Part shown: one piece after another, positions 24,774-32,954 of the stretch
How positions within the stretch are numbered: position 1 is the first letter of the stretch
Layout: every line of letters begins with the position of its first letter
Source of the DNA: Gammaproteobacteria bacterium
GTDB taxonomy: Bacteria; Pseudomonadota; Gammaproteobacteria; GCA-001735895
Direction: 5' to 3'
Assembly (NCBI GenBank): GCA_029862005.1
Contig: JAOTYD010000026.1
Location: 1 to 46,717 of the forward strand
DNA: 46,717 bases
The notes under the pieces: model-generated
Databases searched by the model: none
What the model was told of the DNA's origin: nothing
The model's input: only the letters and a program-made list of their open reading frames with translations
Position numbers and translations under genes: made by a program

Positions 24774-26263
24774 TGGCTGCAAATCACTTATTCGATGGCT
24801 TGCTGTCCGGTCGCACGATAGATTCACGCAGGTTGCTCGATGTGCCTGGTGAGCGAGACTGGTCCTATGCCGACCTGGTGGAACTCTCCGGCAAACTCGC
24901 TCATCTGCTGCTGGAGCAGAACGTCAAACCCGGGGATCGCGTTATGGTGCAGGTTCAGAAATCGCCCGAGGCGATCGCACTTTACCTTGCAACCATTCGC
25001 GCCGGAGCGGTATTCCTGCCGCTGAACACTGCTTATACCCGGGCCGAGGTAGGGTACTTTCTGCAAGATGCCGAGCCCGCCGTTTTCGTTTGTGATAGTT
25101 CGCGCGAGGCAGACTACGACGAAATCGAGGCCAGGGTGTGGACGCTTGACAGCGACGCTAGTGGCAGCCTGCTGCAGGCCGCCTGGGACATGCCGGCGGC
25201 GTTTGATAATGTTGCGCGAGAATCCCAGGATCTCGCCGCGATTCTGTATACCTCCGGGACCACTGGTTTATCCAAGGGTGCGATGTTAAGTCACGATAAC
25301 CTGCTGTCGAATGCATTGACGTTAGTTGATTACTGGCGTTTTACCGCTGACGACGTTTTGCTGCACGCGCTGCCCATTTTTCACACCCACGGTCTGTTTG
25401 TTGCTACCAATGTGATCCTCATTGCCGGGGCGTCGATGATCCTCCTGCCGCGCTTCGATGTCGATCAAATGATCGCGCAGTTGCCTGCAGCGACCACCCT
25501 GATGGGGGTACCGACCTTTTATACACGCCTGCTGGCGGATGATCGTTTCGATCGCGACCTGGTCGCGCATATGCGCCTGTTCGTTTCCGGTAGTGCCCCG
25601 ATGCTTGCCGAAACCCACATCCAGTTCGAGGAACGTACCGGGCATCGAATCCTGGAACGTTACGGCATGACCGAGACCAACATGAATACTTCCAATCCCT
25701 ACGACGGCGAGCGTCGTGTCGGCAGTGTCGGGTTTCCGTTACCCGGGGTTGAAATCAGGATTAGCGATCCGGAAACAGGCGCCGAGCTGTCCGCTGGTGA
25801 AACCGGCATGATCGAAGTGCGTGGGCCGAATGTTTTTCTGGGCTATTGGCGCAAGCCTGAAAAAACTGCGCTGGAATTGCGCAACAACGGATTCTTCATC
25901 AGCGGTGACCTCGGCATGATTGATGCCGATGGTTACGTGCATATACTCGGGCGCGAGAAGGACCTGGTCATTTCCGGCGGCTACAACATTTATCCGAAGC
26001 AGATCGAAACCGAGATCGACGCGCTCGATGGAGTGCTCGAATCCGCGGTGTTCGGCATTGCGCATCCCGACCTTGGCGAGGCCGTCGCGGCTGCTGTGGT
26101 ACCGGTTACAGGCACGGAGCTGGACGCCGAGAATTTGATCCAGGCCCTGGAACCAACGCTGGCGCGCTTCAAGTTACCGCGCCAGGTATTCATAGTCGAT
26201 GAACTGCCACGTAACGCGATGGGCAAGGTGCAGAAGAATATATTGCGAGCCAACTATGGATGA
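24773..26263 (+). CDS. matB: Malonyl-CoA synthetase (MatB-like acyl-CoA synthetase)
   Basis: It probably activates malonate with ATP and CoA to malonyl-CoA through an acyl-adenylate. The 496-residue protein has the P-loop LYTSGTTGLSKGAMLSHDNL, LLHALPIFHTHGLFVATNVI, the A5 core LERYGMTETNMNTSNPYDGE, the hinge SGDLGMIDADGYVHILGRE and the catalytic lysine end NAMGKVQKNIL. HALPIFHTHGLF and GMTETNMNTSNPYDG are strong MatB markers and separate it from general fatty-acid or acetate synthetases; methylmalonate is another possible substrate. Overlaps both neighbours (ATGA before, 8 bases after), so the three are translationally coupled. Confidence 0.85.
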   Translation: MAANHLFDGLLSGRTIDSRRLLDVPGERDWSYADLVELSGKLAHLLLEQNVKPGDRVMVQVQKSPEAIALYLATIRAGAVFLPLNTAYTRAEVGYFLQDAEPAVFVCDSSREADYDEIEARVWTLDSDASGSLLQAAWDMPAAFDNVARESQDLAAILYTSGTTGLSKGAMLSHDNLLSNALTLVDYWRFTADDVLLHALPIFHTHGLFVATNVILIAGASMILLPRFDVDQMIAQLPAATTLMGVPTFYTRLLADDRFDRDLVAHMRLFVSGSAPMLAETHIQFEERTGHRILERYGMTETNMNTSNPYDGERRVGSVGFPLPGVEIRISDPETGAELSAGETGMIEVRGPNVFLGYWRKPEKTALELRNNGFFISGDLGMIDADGYVHILGREKDLVISGGYNIYPKQIETEIDALDGVLESAVFGIAHPDLGEAVAAAVVPVTGTELDAENLIQALEPTLARFKLPRQVFIVDELPRNAMGKVQKNILRANYG

Positions 26264-27644
26264 ACTGATCAAAAAAAGCGCCTGCAAAATAGTGGAGCTG
26301 CTTAAAACTGGAGCAGTCAGTATCGACGATACGCTCGATGCGCTAGAAGCGCACATCGAAAAGGTCGATTCCGAGATCAACGCGCTGCCGACGCTTTGCT
26401 TCGAACGCGCCCGGGAAGCTGCCCGGCAGGGTGATCGTAAAGATTCGGTGCTGGCTGGCATCCCGATTGCGATCAAGGATCTGACGGACGTCGCCGGGGT
26501 CAGAACAACCTATGGTTCGAAGCTCTACGAAAACCACGTGCCCGAACAATCCGATATCATGGTCGAGCGGATTGAGGCCAACGGCGGCATCATATACGCG
26601 AAGTCGAACACACCCGAGTTCGGCACCGGTGGCAACACTTTTAACGATGTATTTGGCGCGACCCTCAATCCCCATGACTTAACGCGCAGCGCGGGCGGCT
26701 CATCCGGTGGTGCGGCAGCGGCATTGGCGAGCGGCAGCGCCTGGCTCGCCCAGGGATCTGATCTTGGCGGATCCCTGCGCACGCCGGCCGCCTTTTGCGG
26801 TGTTACCAGCTTGCGCCCATCGCCGGGATTAGTTACGACGAATCCTGGCTTGCAGCCGTTCAATGTATACTCACAAAAAGGTCCAATGGCACGCAACATC
26901 GCTGATCTCGCGCTTTTCGCCGATGCGTTGGCCGGTCCAAGTTCGGTCGCGGGTTTGTCCAAGCCCCACGTCATTGACGAATTCCGAAGTGCCGCGGGGC
27001 GTCCACAGTCGCCGTTAAAAATAGCCTGTAGTGAGGATCTCGGTATTACACAGGTTTCGCCCGAGGTGGTCGCGGTCTTTGATGCTGCCATTGCGATGCT
27101 CGAACGGGAACAGGTTGGTATCGAAAACGCGCATCCCGATCTCAGCATGATGGATGCCGCGTTCGATGTGCCGCGCGCGCTGGACTACGCGCAGTCATTT
27201 GGCGCCGACCTCGACGACACGCGTGCTATTCTCAAACCCGAAGTCGTCTGGAATATCGAGAAAGGTCTTGGTCTCGGCGCAGACGAGATCCGCCAGTCAA
27301 TGGATGCGCAGGGACAGATGTTTGCCAACGCGTCGCAATTCATGCTGGATTACGATTTACTGATCTGCCCGGCCACTATCCTGCCCGCCTATCCGGTCGA
27401 AGAACGCTACCCCGGGTACTCCGACGGGCTCGAGTACTCAGAGTACTATCGTTGGCTGGCGATCTGCTGGGCAATTACCGCGACTACGCTGCCGGTGATT
27501 ACGCTGCCCTGCGGCAAAACCGAATCAGGATTGCCCGTCGGTTTGCAGCTGATTGGTAAAGCTCACGGTGAGCTGGAGCTGTTTGCATTTGCAAGCTACC
27601 TGGAACAGGTATTCGCCTGGGACCCGCTGCAGGCAATTCCCTGA
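26256..27644 (+). CDS. Amidase signature family hydrolase
   Basis: It probably hydrolyses an amide or ureide. The 462-residue protein has the catalytic set of the amidase signature family: Lys74 (IAIKDLTDVAG), cis-Ser in AGGSSGGAAAALASGSA (149/150) and nucleophile Ser173 (DLGGSLRTPAAF). The start at 26256 overlaps the matB end by eight bases; an earlier in-frame start lies inside matB. The coupling suggests that the amidase releases malonate or a similar acid for the synthetase, for example from a malonamate-type or ureidomalonate-type compound. The family cannot be assigned to one substrate by sequence. Convergent, with 8 bases between, with the next oxidoreductase. Confidence 0.9.
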   Translation: MDELIKKSACKIVELLKTGAVSIDDTLDALEAHIEKVDSEINALPTLCFERAREAARQGDRKDSVLAGIPIAIKDLTDVAGVRTTYGSKLYENHVPEQSDIMVERIEANGGIIYAKSNTPEFGTGGNTFNDVFGATLNPHDLTRSAGGSSGGAAAALASGSAWLAQGSDLGGSLRTPAAFCGVTSLRPSPGLVTTNPGLQPFNVYSQKGPMARNIADLALFADALAGPSSVAGLSKPHVIDEFRSAAGRPQSPLKIACSEDLGITQVSPEVVAVFDAAIAMLEREQVGIENAHPDLSMMDAAFDVPRALDYAQSFGADLDDTRAILKPEVVWNIEKGLGLGADEIRQSMDAQGQMFANASQFMLDYDLLICPATILPAYPVEERYPGYSDGLEYSEYYRWLAICWAITATTLPVITLPCGKTESGLPVGLQLIGKAHGELELFAFASYLEQVFAWDPLQAIP

Positions 27645-27652
27645 GCGCGGTA

Positions 27653-28924
27653 TTAAATCGCGGGGCCGAGCTCGAGTTTGCTGCCATCGCTGAAGCGTGC
27701 CAGGCGGAAGCGGCTCAGATTATATTCGACCGGATTGTTCTGTATCAGGTTCGCCATTATCTTTCCGGCGCCGGGACCGATTCCAAAACCGTGCCCACTG
27801 AAACCGGTTGAAATATAGAGTCCGTCGACCGGATCAGCCCAGTCCAGTACCGGCACCACGTCGGGAAGTGCATCGATCATGCCAGACCATGCCTGTAACA
27901 GTTCGACATCCTTGAAAGCAGGAACCCGGTCAGCGAGCCTGGCCTTGATTCGGGCAACCGTGGCTGCACTCGGGATCGGATTCAAAATACGCTGTCGTTT
28001 GAAATTGCCGTCGACCTTTAACTCCGGAATTCGTAACCTGAGCTTTCCGAAAGAGGTCTTGATCAGCGGCAGAAAGTCCTTGATGAATTTAACGTGGCTG
28101 GCCGAGGGAAAGATTTCCAGGTAATCGGAGGCGGCCACGGTAAAGCCGCCATCGATGCGTCTGCGAAACGTAACCTTGCTGCCCGAAGCGTTGCCGTTAA
28201 ACTTAAACGGTGCCGCCGCGGTGCGCGCGACGCTGGCCTTGACGGTAAGTTGAGGTAAACGGATGCCGCATTCCTTGAGCAGAAAAGTCGACCAGGCGCC
28301 GCCGGCACAGAGCACGGTCGATGTTTTTATTTCGCCATGTTCAGTTAAGACGCCCGTGACTTTCTGATTTCCGATCAGTATTTTTTCGACCGCGCAATTT
28401 TCGACGATACTGACACCACGATCGACCAGCGCTTTAGCCATGGCCGGAACCGCCAGCGACGGCTCGGCGCGCCCGTCGTCGGGTGTATAAAGTCCGCTCT
28501 GCCAGCGCTCGGGGCAGTCTGGCATGAGCGTCTCGAGCTGCTTGCGGTTGACGTAACTGGTGTCAAGCCCATAGGCCGGCGCGAACGACATGAAACGTTC
28601 ATGGCGTGCGAGTTCCTGATCATTTTCACAAAGGTAGAGACTGCCCTGTTGCTGGTAACCAATATCGGTATCGAGCTCGTCGGCGATCTCCTGCCACAGG
28701 CGCATGCTTTCCATGACAATCGGTAGCTCGGACTGGTCACGCCCCTGTTGTCGGATCCAGCCCCAGTTACGGCTCGATTGCTCGCCGGCGACGACCCCTT
28801 TTTCGCAAACCACGACCTGCAGGCCGGCCTTGTTAAGAAACCAGGCCGCCGAAATTCCGGCGATACCGGCGCCGACGACGACAACATCGGTTGAATCGGG
28901 TATTTGCGGAGTTTCAGGATTCAT
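27653..28924 (-). CDS. FAD-dependent oxidoreductase (DadA / glycine-D-amino acid oxidase-like)
   Basis: The 423-residue protein has an N-terminal dinucleotide motif VVVVGAGIAGISAAWFLNKA, the ADP end VVVCEKGVVAGEQSSRNWGW with WIRQQGRDQSE, and the C-terminal FAD-binding DGLYISTGFSGHGFGIGPGA. This SRNWGWIRQQGRD type is common in marine heterotrophs and oxidises D- or N-substituted amino acids. No signal peptide; likely cytoplasmic or membrane-associated. It is the second DAO-family protein in this block and shares little with the first. It is divergent from the TauD-family gene. Confidence 0.88.
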   Translation of the reverse strand: MNPETPQIPDSTDVVVVGAGIAGISAAWFLNKAGLQVVVCEKGVVAGEQSSRNWGWIRQQGRDQSELPIVMESMRLWQEIADELDTDIGYQQQGSLYLCENDQELARHERFMSFAPAYGLDTSYVNRKQLETLMPDCPERWQSGLYTPDDGRAEPSLAVPAMAKALVDRGVSIVENCAVEKILIGNQKVTGVLTEHGEIKTSTVLCAGGAWSTFLLKECGIRLPQLTVKASVARTAAAPFKFNGNASGSKVTFRRRIDGGFTVAASDYLEIFPSASHVKFIKDFLPLIKTSFGKLRLRIPELKVDGNFKRQRILNPIPSAATVARIKARLADRVPAFKDVELLQAWSGMIDALPDVVPVLDWADPVDGLYISTGFSGHGFGIGPGAGKIMANLIQNNPVEYNLSRFRLARFSDGSKLELGPAI

Positions 28925-28973
28925 CAGCTGCGGTTATTTTTACGAAGTGACACGAATTTTGCCGAATGATACG

Positions 28974-28986
28974 ATGATTCGATCAT
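28974..28986. promoter_or_regulatory. Short palindrome in a divergent promoter region
   Basis: ATGAT, spacer TCG, ATCAT forms a 13-base palindrome between the leftward DadA-like gene and the rightward TauD-like gene. It could be an operator, but palindromes this short occur by chance. Confidence 0.25.
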
Positions 28987-29029
28987 AGCTGCGTGAAAAT
29001 TCTGAACCGACCCGAGGATAAAAAGCGTT

Positions 29030-29848
29030 GTGGAAATCATACCTCAATCGAGCACTATCGGCGCCGAAGTTTGCGGCCTTGATTTATCGGCCGGGCTGAA
29101 CGGCCAGCTGTTCGAACAGGTCAACCAGGCATTTCTCGATCACCAGGTAATTTTCTTTCGCGACCAGGACCTGACGCCGCAGCAATACAATGATTTTGCG
29201 TTGCGCTTCGGAGTGCTCAAGGACTATATGTTTGCCGACGGTATCGACGGCTATCCGTATATTACCGAAATTGTCAAAACCGAGACCGAAACCGAGAGTT
29301 TCGGCAGTTTCTGGCATTCGGATTCAGCTTATATCGAGTTACCGCCAAAAATTACCATGCTGTATGCGAGACAGATACCACCACGCGGAGGAGACACGCT
29401 GTTTGCCGATATGTATGCTGCATACGACGACTTATCGCCCGGATTAAAAGCAACACTGGCCAGGTTAAGTGCTGTCAACTCCGCCAGTGTCGTACCCCGT
29501 GACGAGGATATTTACGAGGCGGTGAAAAGCAAGAATAGTGACCAGCGGGATCAGTTTGCAATTCACCCGGTGATACGCAGCCATGACGAAACCGGCAAAA
29601 AGGCGCTTTACGTAAACAGTATTCATACCCTCCGGTTCGATGGCATGACCCGGGAAGAAAGCCTGCCGCTGTTGCATTACCTTTACCAGCAGGTCACACG
29701 GCCGGAGTATAGCTTTCGCTTGCGCTGGCAAGAGAATACGCTGGCGATGTGGGACAATCGCTGTACTCAGCATTACGCGCTGAACGATTATCACGGCTAT
29801 CGCCGGGTCATGCATCGCATCATCGTCGAGGGTGAGCGCCCGCAATAG
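29030..29848 (+). CDS. TauD/TfdA-type Fe(II)/2OG dioxygenase 1
   Basis: The 272-residue protein begins at GTG (29030) after a GAGGA Shine-Dalgarno. The metal pair is in SFGSFWHSDSAYIELPPKIT (H96, D98), the middle has PPRGGDTLFADMYAAYD, and the C-terminus has LAMWDNRCTQHYALNDYHGY (distal H248) followed by RRVMHRIIVEGERP (2OG arginine). It fits the TauD/AtsK/TfdA group, which hydroxylates a carbon next to sulfonate, sulfate, ether or amine groups and releases them. The nearby sulfotransferase hints at a sulfur compound, but this is inference. Substrate unknown. Confidence 0.9.
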   Translation: MEIIPQSSTIGAEVCGLDLSAGLNGQLFEQVNQAFLDHQVIFFRDQDLTPQQYNDFALRFGVLKDYMFADGIDGYPYITEIVKTETETESFGSFWHSDSAYIELPPKITMLYARQIPPRGGDTLFADMYAAYDDLSPGLKATLARLSAVNSASVVPRDEDIYEAVKSKNSDQRDQFAIHPVIRSHDETGKKALYVNSIHTLRFDGMTREESLPLLHYLYQQVTRPEYSFRLRWQENTLAMWDNRCTQHYALNDYHGYRRVMHRIIVEGERPQ

Positions 29849-29901
29849 AAAGGTTACCCCTGCCACGATCGGGGTCGTGATTGACTTCGACGGTGCCAGG
29901 A

Positions 29902-30663
29902 TCAGGGCCTTAAGCGGTGACTGTACAGATGCCGGTAGTGGGGCAAATAATCCCGGTAAAGTGCCTGAAGATTTTGCGGCAATTCGTCGATCTCGATTGA
30001 TTTGCGCCGCTGGGCCTTGAGTCCGTCAGAATTTTTCAGGGTTTCATGCCAGATACTATCGTCGCCGTCATACCATAGAACTTCATTGCGGCTTCCGGGC
30101 TCCCAGTAAAGAGCCTCGGCGATAAACGGAATCCCGATTGCCTTGCAGTATTTCTCGACCATCGATGCAGGGTCTTCCAGCAAGTCGTCGCTGTCGATTA
30201 CGACCGGCGGCTTGTCATCCCGATTACAGAGTATATCGAATAGCTGAAGCTGTTCATCGAAGCCGATTTCGTTACGGGTAAATCCCTCTTGGTTACCCGA
30301 CCTGGTCCAGCTGCGGTGTAGCGATGCGAGCACCTTGGCCGGATCACGTATCAAAAAGCTGTGCTCGAAGCAGCTTAAGAATTCATCGCTCCAGAGATGG
30401 TCGGTAAACTGCGGCATGTCCTTGGAAAACACCGGATGTTCGTGTGCGGCTGCCTGCATCTTTTTCAGCACGGTATCGAAATTGAGCCCAGGTTTACGCG
30501 GACTGGCGGCTGTCAGTCTCGGTGCGCGCGCATCGTCTCCCTGGTACCAGGCTTCACCAAAGGGTTCGTGGAAGCAGGCCATGTCGCCGCGCATGCGCAT
30601 CATCCATTCGAACGCGGTCGAGGTCGAGCGTGGCGTCGCCCAGAGGATATAAATCGGGTTCAT
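29902..30663 (-). CDS. Sulfotransferase-family protein
   Basis: The 253-residue protein starts MNPIYILWATPRSTSTAFEW, whose TPRSTSTAFEWMMRMRG is a 5'-phosphosulfate-binding loop as in sulfotransferases, followed by ACFHEPFGEAWYQGDDAR. The 3'-phosphate-binding region is plausibly FLIRDPAKVLASLHRSW. Such proteins transfer sulfate from PAPS to a hydroxyl or amine, although several bacterial members have unproven activity. Its ATG overlaps the stop of the MFS gene (ATGA at 30660-30663), so the two are one leftward operon. Convergent with the TauD gene. Confidence 0.8.
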   Translation of the reverse strand: MNPIYILWATPRSTSTAFEWMMRMRGDMACFHEPFGEAWYQGDDARAPRLTAASPRKPGLNFDTVLKKMQAAAHEHPVFSKDMPQFTDHLWSDEFLSCFEHSFLIRDPAKVLASLHRSWTRSGNQEGFTRNEIGFDEQLQLFDILCNRDDKPPVVIDSDDLLEDPASMVEKYCKAIGIPFIAEALYWEPGSRNEVLWYDGDDSIWHETLKNSDGLKAQRRKSIEIDELPQNLQALYRDYLPHYRHLYSHRLRP

Positions 30664-31817
30664 TTAACCTGCTGCAGTGAGACCTGGCGCCAACCTACAC
30701 CGCCAGCAAGCAGTAGGTAGATCAACGCCAGGCTGATCGGCAGGCCATGCGGTCCGAAGCCAAGCATTGCCCAGCCCCCCGAAACCGAACCGATCAATGC
30801 ACCGAATCCCCAAACCAGTGCAAACGAGGCGGATCCATTGACGAGGTCGATACCGCTGAAGCGATTACCCAGTGCCGCCAGCGACACGGTGTAAACGCCG
30901 TAGCCGGTGGTACCCATCAGGACCAGCAGCGGCCATTTCAGTAACGAATCAATAGTGGCGGGCAGCAACACCAGGCTGATTGCCGTGATCAGGGCGCAAC
31001 CGGCCATGACAAAGCGATGCGGAAAGCGGTCGCACAACCAGCCGATCGGGAACTGCAGCAACACATTACCGAGAATTAACGCGGTCAGGATATTGGCCGA
31101 GGTGGCAAGGTCGAGGCCGTTCTGAATGCCGTACACCGGAAACAGCGACAGGGAAGCGGCATCAAATACCGCAAACGTCCCGACCGCGGCCAGCAGCATG
31201 GGTGCTCTCGGTGCGAAGCCGAGAATACCCGAGGCATGGGTTTCTTCGGGTTCGGCGTGGTAATCTTCACGGATAAAAATAAACGGGATGACACCAACCG
31301 CGACGACTGCTGCGCCGAGGATGAATGGGGTCCAGCCCTCGATGCCGATGAAACTGATGAGTAACGGTCCGGCACCGAAACTGCCCGATAACACGCTGGC
31401 ATAAATGGCCACAACCTTGCCGCGATTCTGATCGCTTGCCGAGCCAACAATCCAGGCCTCGCTCAATACGAATAGCGTTGAAATGCTCATGCCCTGCAAC
31501 AGTCGAATTAAAAACCACGCGGCCAGCGTGTCGAAGACCTTGTAGGAAAGAATCAACAGCGCGGTGACAATTGCGGCAGTAATCGCGACCTTGCGAGCGC
31601 CCAGGTGTTTTGCCGCGACCGGAATCATCGACGAAAACAGCAGGATTCCGATCGGCATCATGGCTGAATTGATGCCAATCATATCGCTCCCGATACCGCG
31701 TGATTCGAGAATCAAAGACAGCAGCGGGTAGGTCATACCAAACGCAAAACCAAACACGGTAATGGCCGCACAGGCAGCCACCAGGTTTCGGGTATTGGCA
31801 GATCGGGGTGTATTCAT
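30660..31817 (-). CDS. MFS transporter (12-helix)
   Basis: The 385-residue membrane protein has about twelve hydrophobic segments and MFS-type features: NLVAACAAITVFGFAFGMTY near the N-terminus, a cytoplasmic loop with KHLGARKVAITAA, WFLIRLLQGMSISTLFVLSE in the fourth/fifth-helix region (RxxQG), and IGWLCDRFPHRFVMAGCAL in the second half. It belongs to the drug/sugar/YcaD-like group with a short length. Its stop overlaps the sulfotransferase start, so product export or substrate import for that enzyme is likely, though this is inference. It is divergent from the threonine aldolase operon. Confidence 0.9.
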   Translation of the reverse strand: MNTPRSANTRNLVAACAAITVFGFAFGMTYPLLSLILESRGIGSDMIGINSAMMPIGILLFSSMIPVAAKHLGARKVAITAAIVTALLILSYKVFDTLAAWFLIRLLQGMSISTLFVLSEAWIVGSASDQNRGKVVAIYASVLSGSFGAGPLLISFIGIEGWTPFILGAAVVAVGVIPFIFIREDYHAEPEETHASGILGFAPRAPMLLAAVGTFAVFDAASLSLFPVYGIQNGLDLATSANILTALILGNVLLQFPIGWLCDRFPHRFVMAGCALITAISLVLLPATIDSLLKWPLLVLMGTTGYGVYTVSLAALGNRFSGIDLVNGSASFALVWGFGALIGSVSGGWAMLGFGPHGLPISLALIYLLLAGGVGWRQVSLQQVK

Positions 31818-31924
31818 GCGCGGATGTTAACCCAGTACCAGTCCAAAGGCATGCTGCATTTGGATCACAAAAAACGTTCCCTTGGCGGTGATTCCATCCT
31901 AATATTAGAAGCGGATTAATGTGA

Positions 31925-32950
31925 ATGAATACAATGTCTGAAGAAGCGATAGTCGACCTGCGCAGCGATACCGTAACCCGGCCCAGCGCAGGCATGTACC
32001 AGGCGATCCTGGATGCGGCCGTTGGCGATGATGTTTACGGTGAAGACGAGACCGTGAACCGGCTCGAAGCGACTGCGGCACAAATGCTGGGAAAAGAGGC
32101 AGGTCTGTTTTTAAGCAGTGCGACCCAGGCTAACCTGGCAGCAATGCTCGCACATAACGCCAGGGGCGAGGAAATCCTGCTCGGTGATCAATACCATGTT
32201 TATGTTGCCGAGGCTGGTGGTACCTCTGCGCTCGGCGGTATCGTCCTGCATCCACTGTTGACGGATGAGTCCGGTGGGCTCTCCCTGCAGCAGGTACTCG
32301 ACGCGATAAAGGATGACGATCCGCATAATCCGATTACGCGCACCCTCGCGCTCGAGAACACCGTGTCGGGACAGGTTCAGGATCCCGCGCACCATCGCCA
32401 GCTTGCCGAAGCGGTGCGCGCGCAGGGCCTGAAAGTACACCTCGACGGCGCGCGGCTTATGAATGCCGCAGTTGCGTTGGAAATGCCCACGGCCGATATC
32501 GTTGAGCCTTTCGATAGCGTCATGCTGTGCCTGTCGAAGGGCCTTGGTGCGCCGGTCGGAGCGATGCTTTGTGGGCCCGCCGCGTTTATCAAAACGGCGC
32601 GTCGCCTGCGTAAACAGCTGGGTGGCGGCATGCGTCAGGCCGGCGTGCTGGCTGCCTGCGGTTTATATGCGCTAGAGCACAACATTGCCCGACTTGCCGA
32701 CGACCACGACTCGGCCCGGCAACTCGCCGAGGGAATTGCCGGCATGGGGACGCTGCCGGTCAGGCACCATACCAACATGGTATTTATCGAACCCGAGGCT
32801 AAAGATATCGAGCCTTTACGACAACACCTCGAGGCACAGCGAATCCTGATCGGTGAGCAGAAACCACCTATCCGCCTGGTCACGCATCTTGACATCGACA
32901 GCGGTGGCATCGATCGGGCGATCACGGCCATCCATTCTTTTTACGGGTAG
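31925..32950 (+). CDS. Threonine aldolase family enzyme (low specificity, beta-eliminating lyase family)
   Basis: The PLP enzyme splits beta-hydroxy amino acids such as L-threonine or L-allo-threonine into glycine and an aldehyde. The 341-residue protein begins with VDLRSDTVTRPSAGMYQAIL, then GDDVYGEDETVNRLEATAAQ, KVHLDGARLMNAAVAL (cofactor Asp) and LCLSKGLGAPVGAMLCGP with the Schiff-base Lys205. Two starts are close: ATG 31925 and ATG 31934; neither has a strong Shine-Dalgarno. It is the first gene of a rightward operon with the DddP-like protein (four bases between genes). With the upstream serine operon it links to glycine/serine one-carbon metabolism. Confidence 0.9.
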   Translation: MNTMSEEAIVDLRSDTVTRPSAGMYQAILDAAVGDDVYGEDETVNRLEATAAQMLGKEAGLFLSSATQANLAAMLAHNARGEEILLGDQYHVYVAEAGGTSALGGIVLHPLLTDESGGLSLQQVLDAIKDDDPHNPITRTLALENTVSGQVQDPAHHRQLAEAVRAQGLKVHLDGARLMNAAVALEMPTADIVEPFDSVMLCLSKGLGAPVGAMLCGPAAFIKTARRLRKQLGGGMRQAGVLAACGLYALEHNIARLADDHDSARQLAEGIAGMGTLPVRHHTNMVFIEPEAKDIEPLRQHLEAQRILIGEQKPPIRLVTHLDIDSGGIDRAITAIHSFYG

Positions 32951-32954
32951 CAAA

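Noticed and set aside
31267-31995. Minus-strand ORF of 242 codons spanning the MFS gene and its upstream region
   Set aside because: It is in another frame of the clear MFS gene, with Cys/His/Arg-rich composition and no hydrophobic segments.
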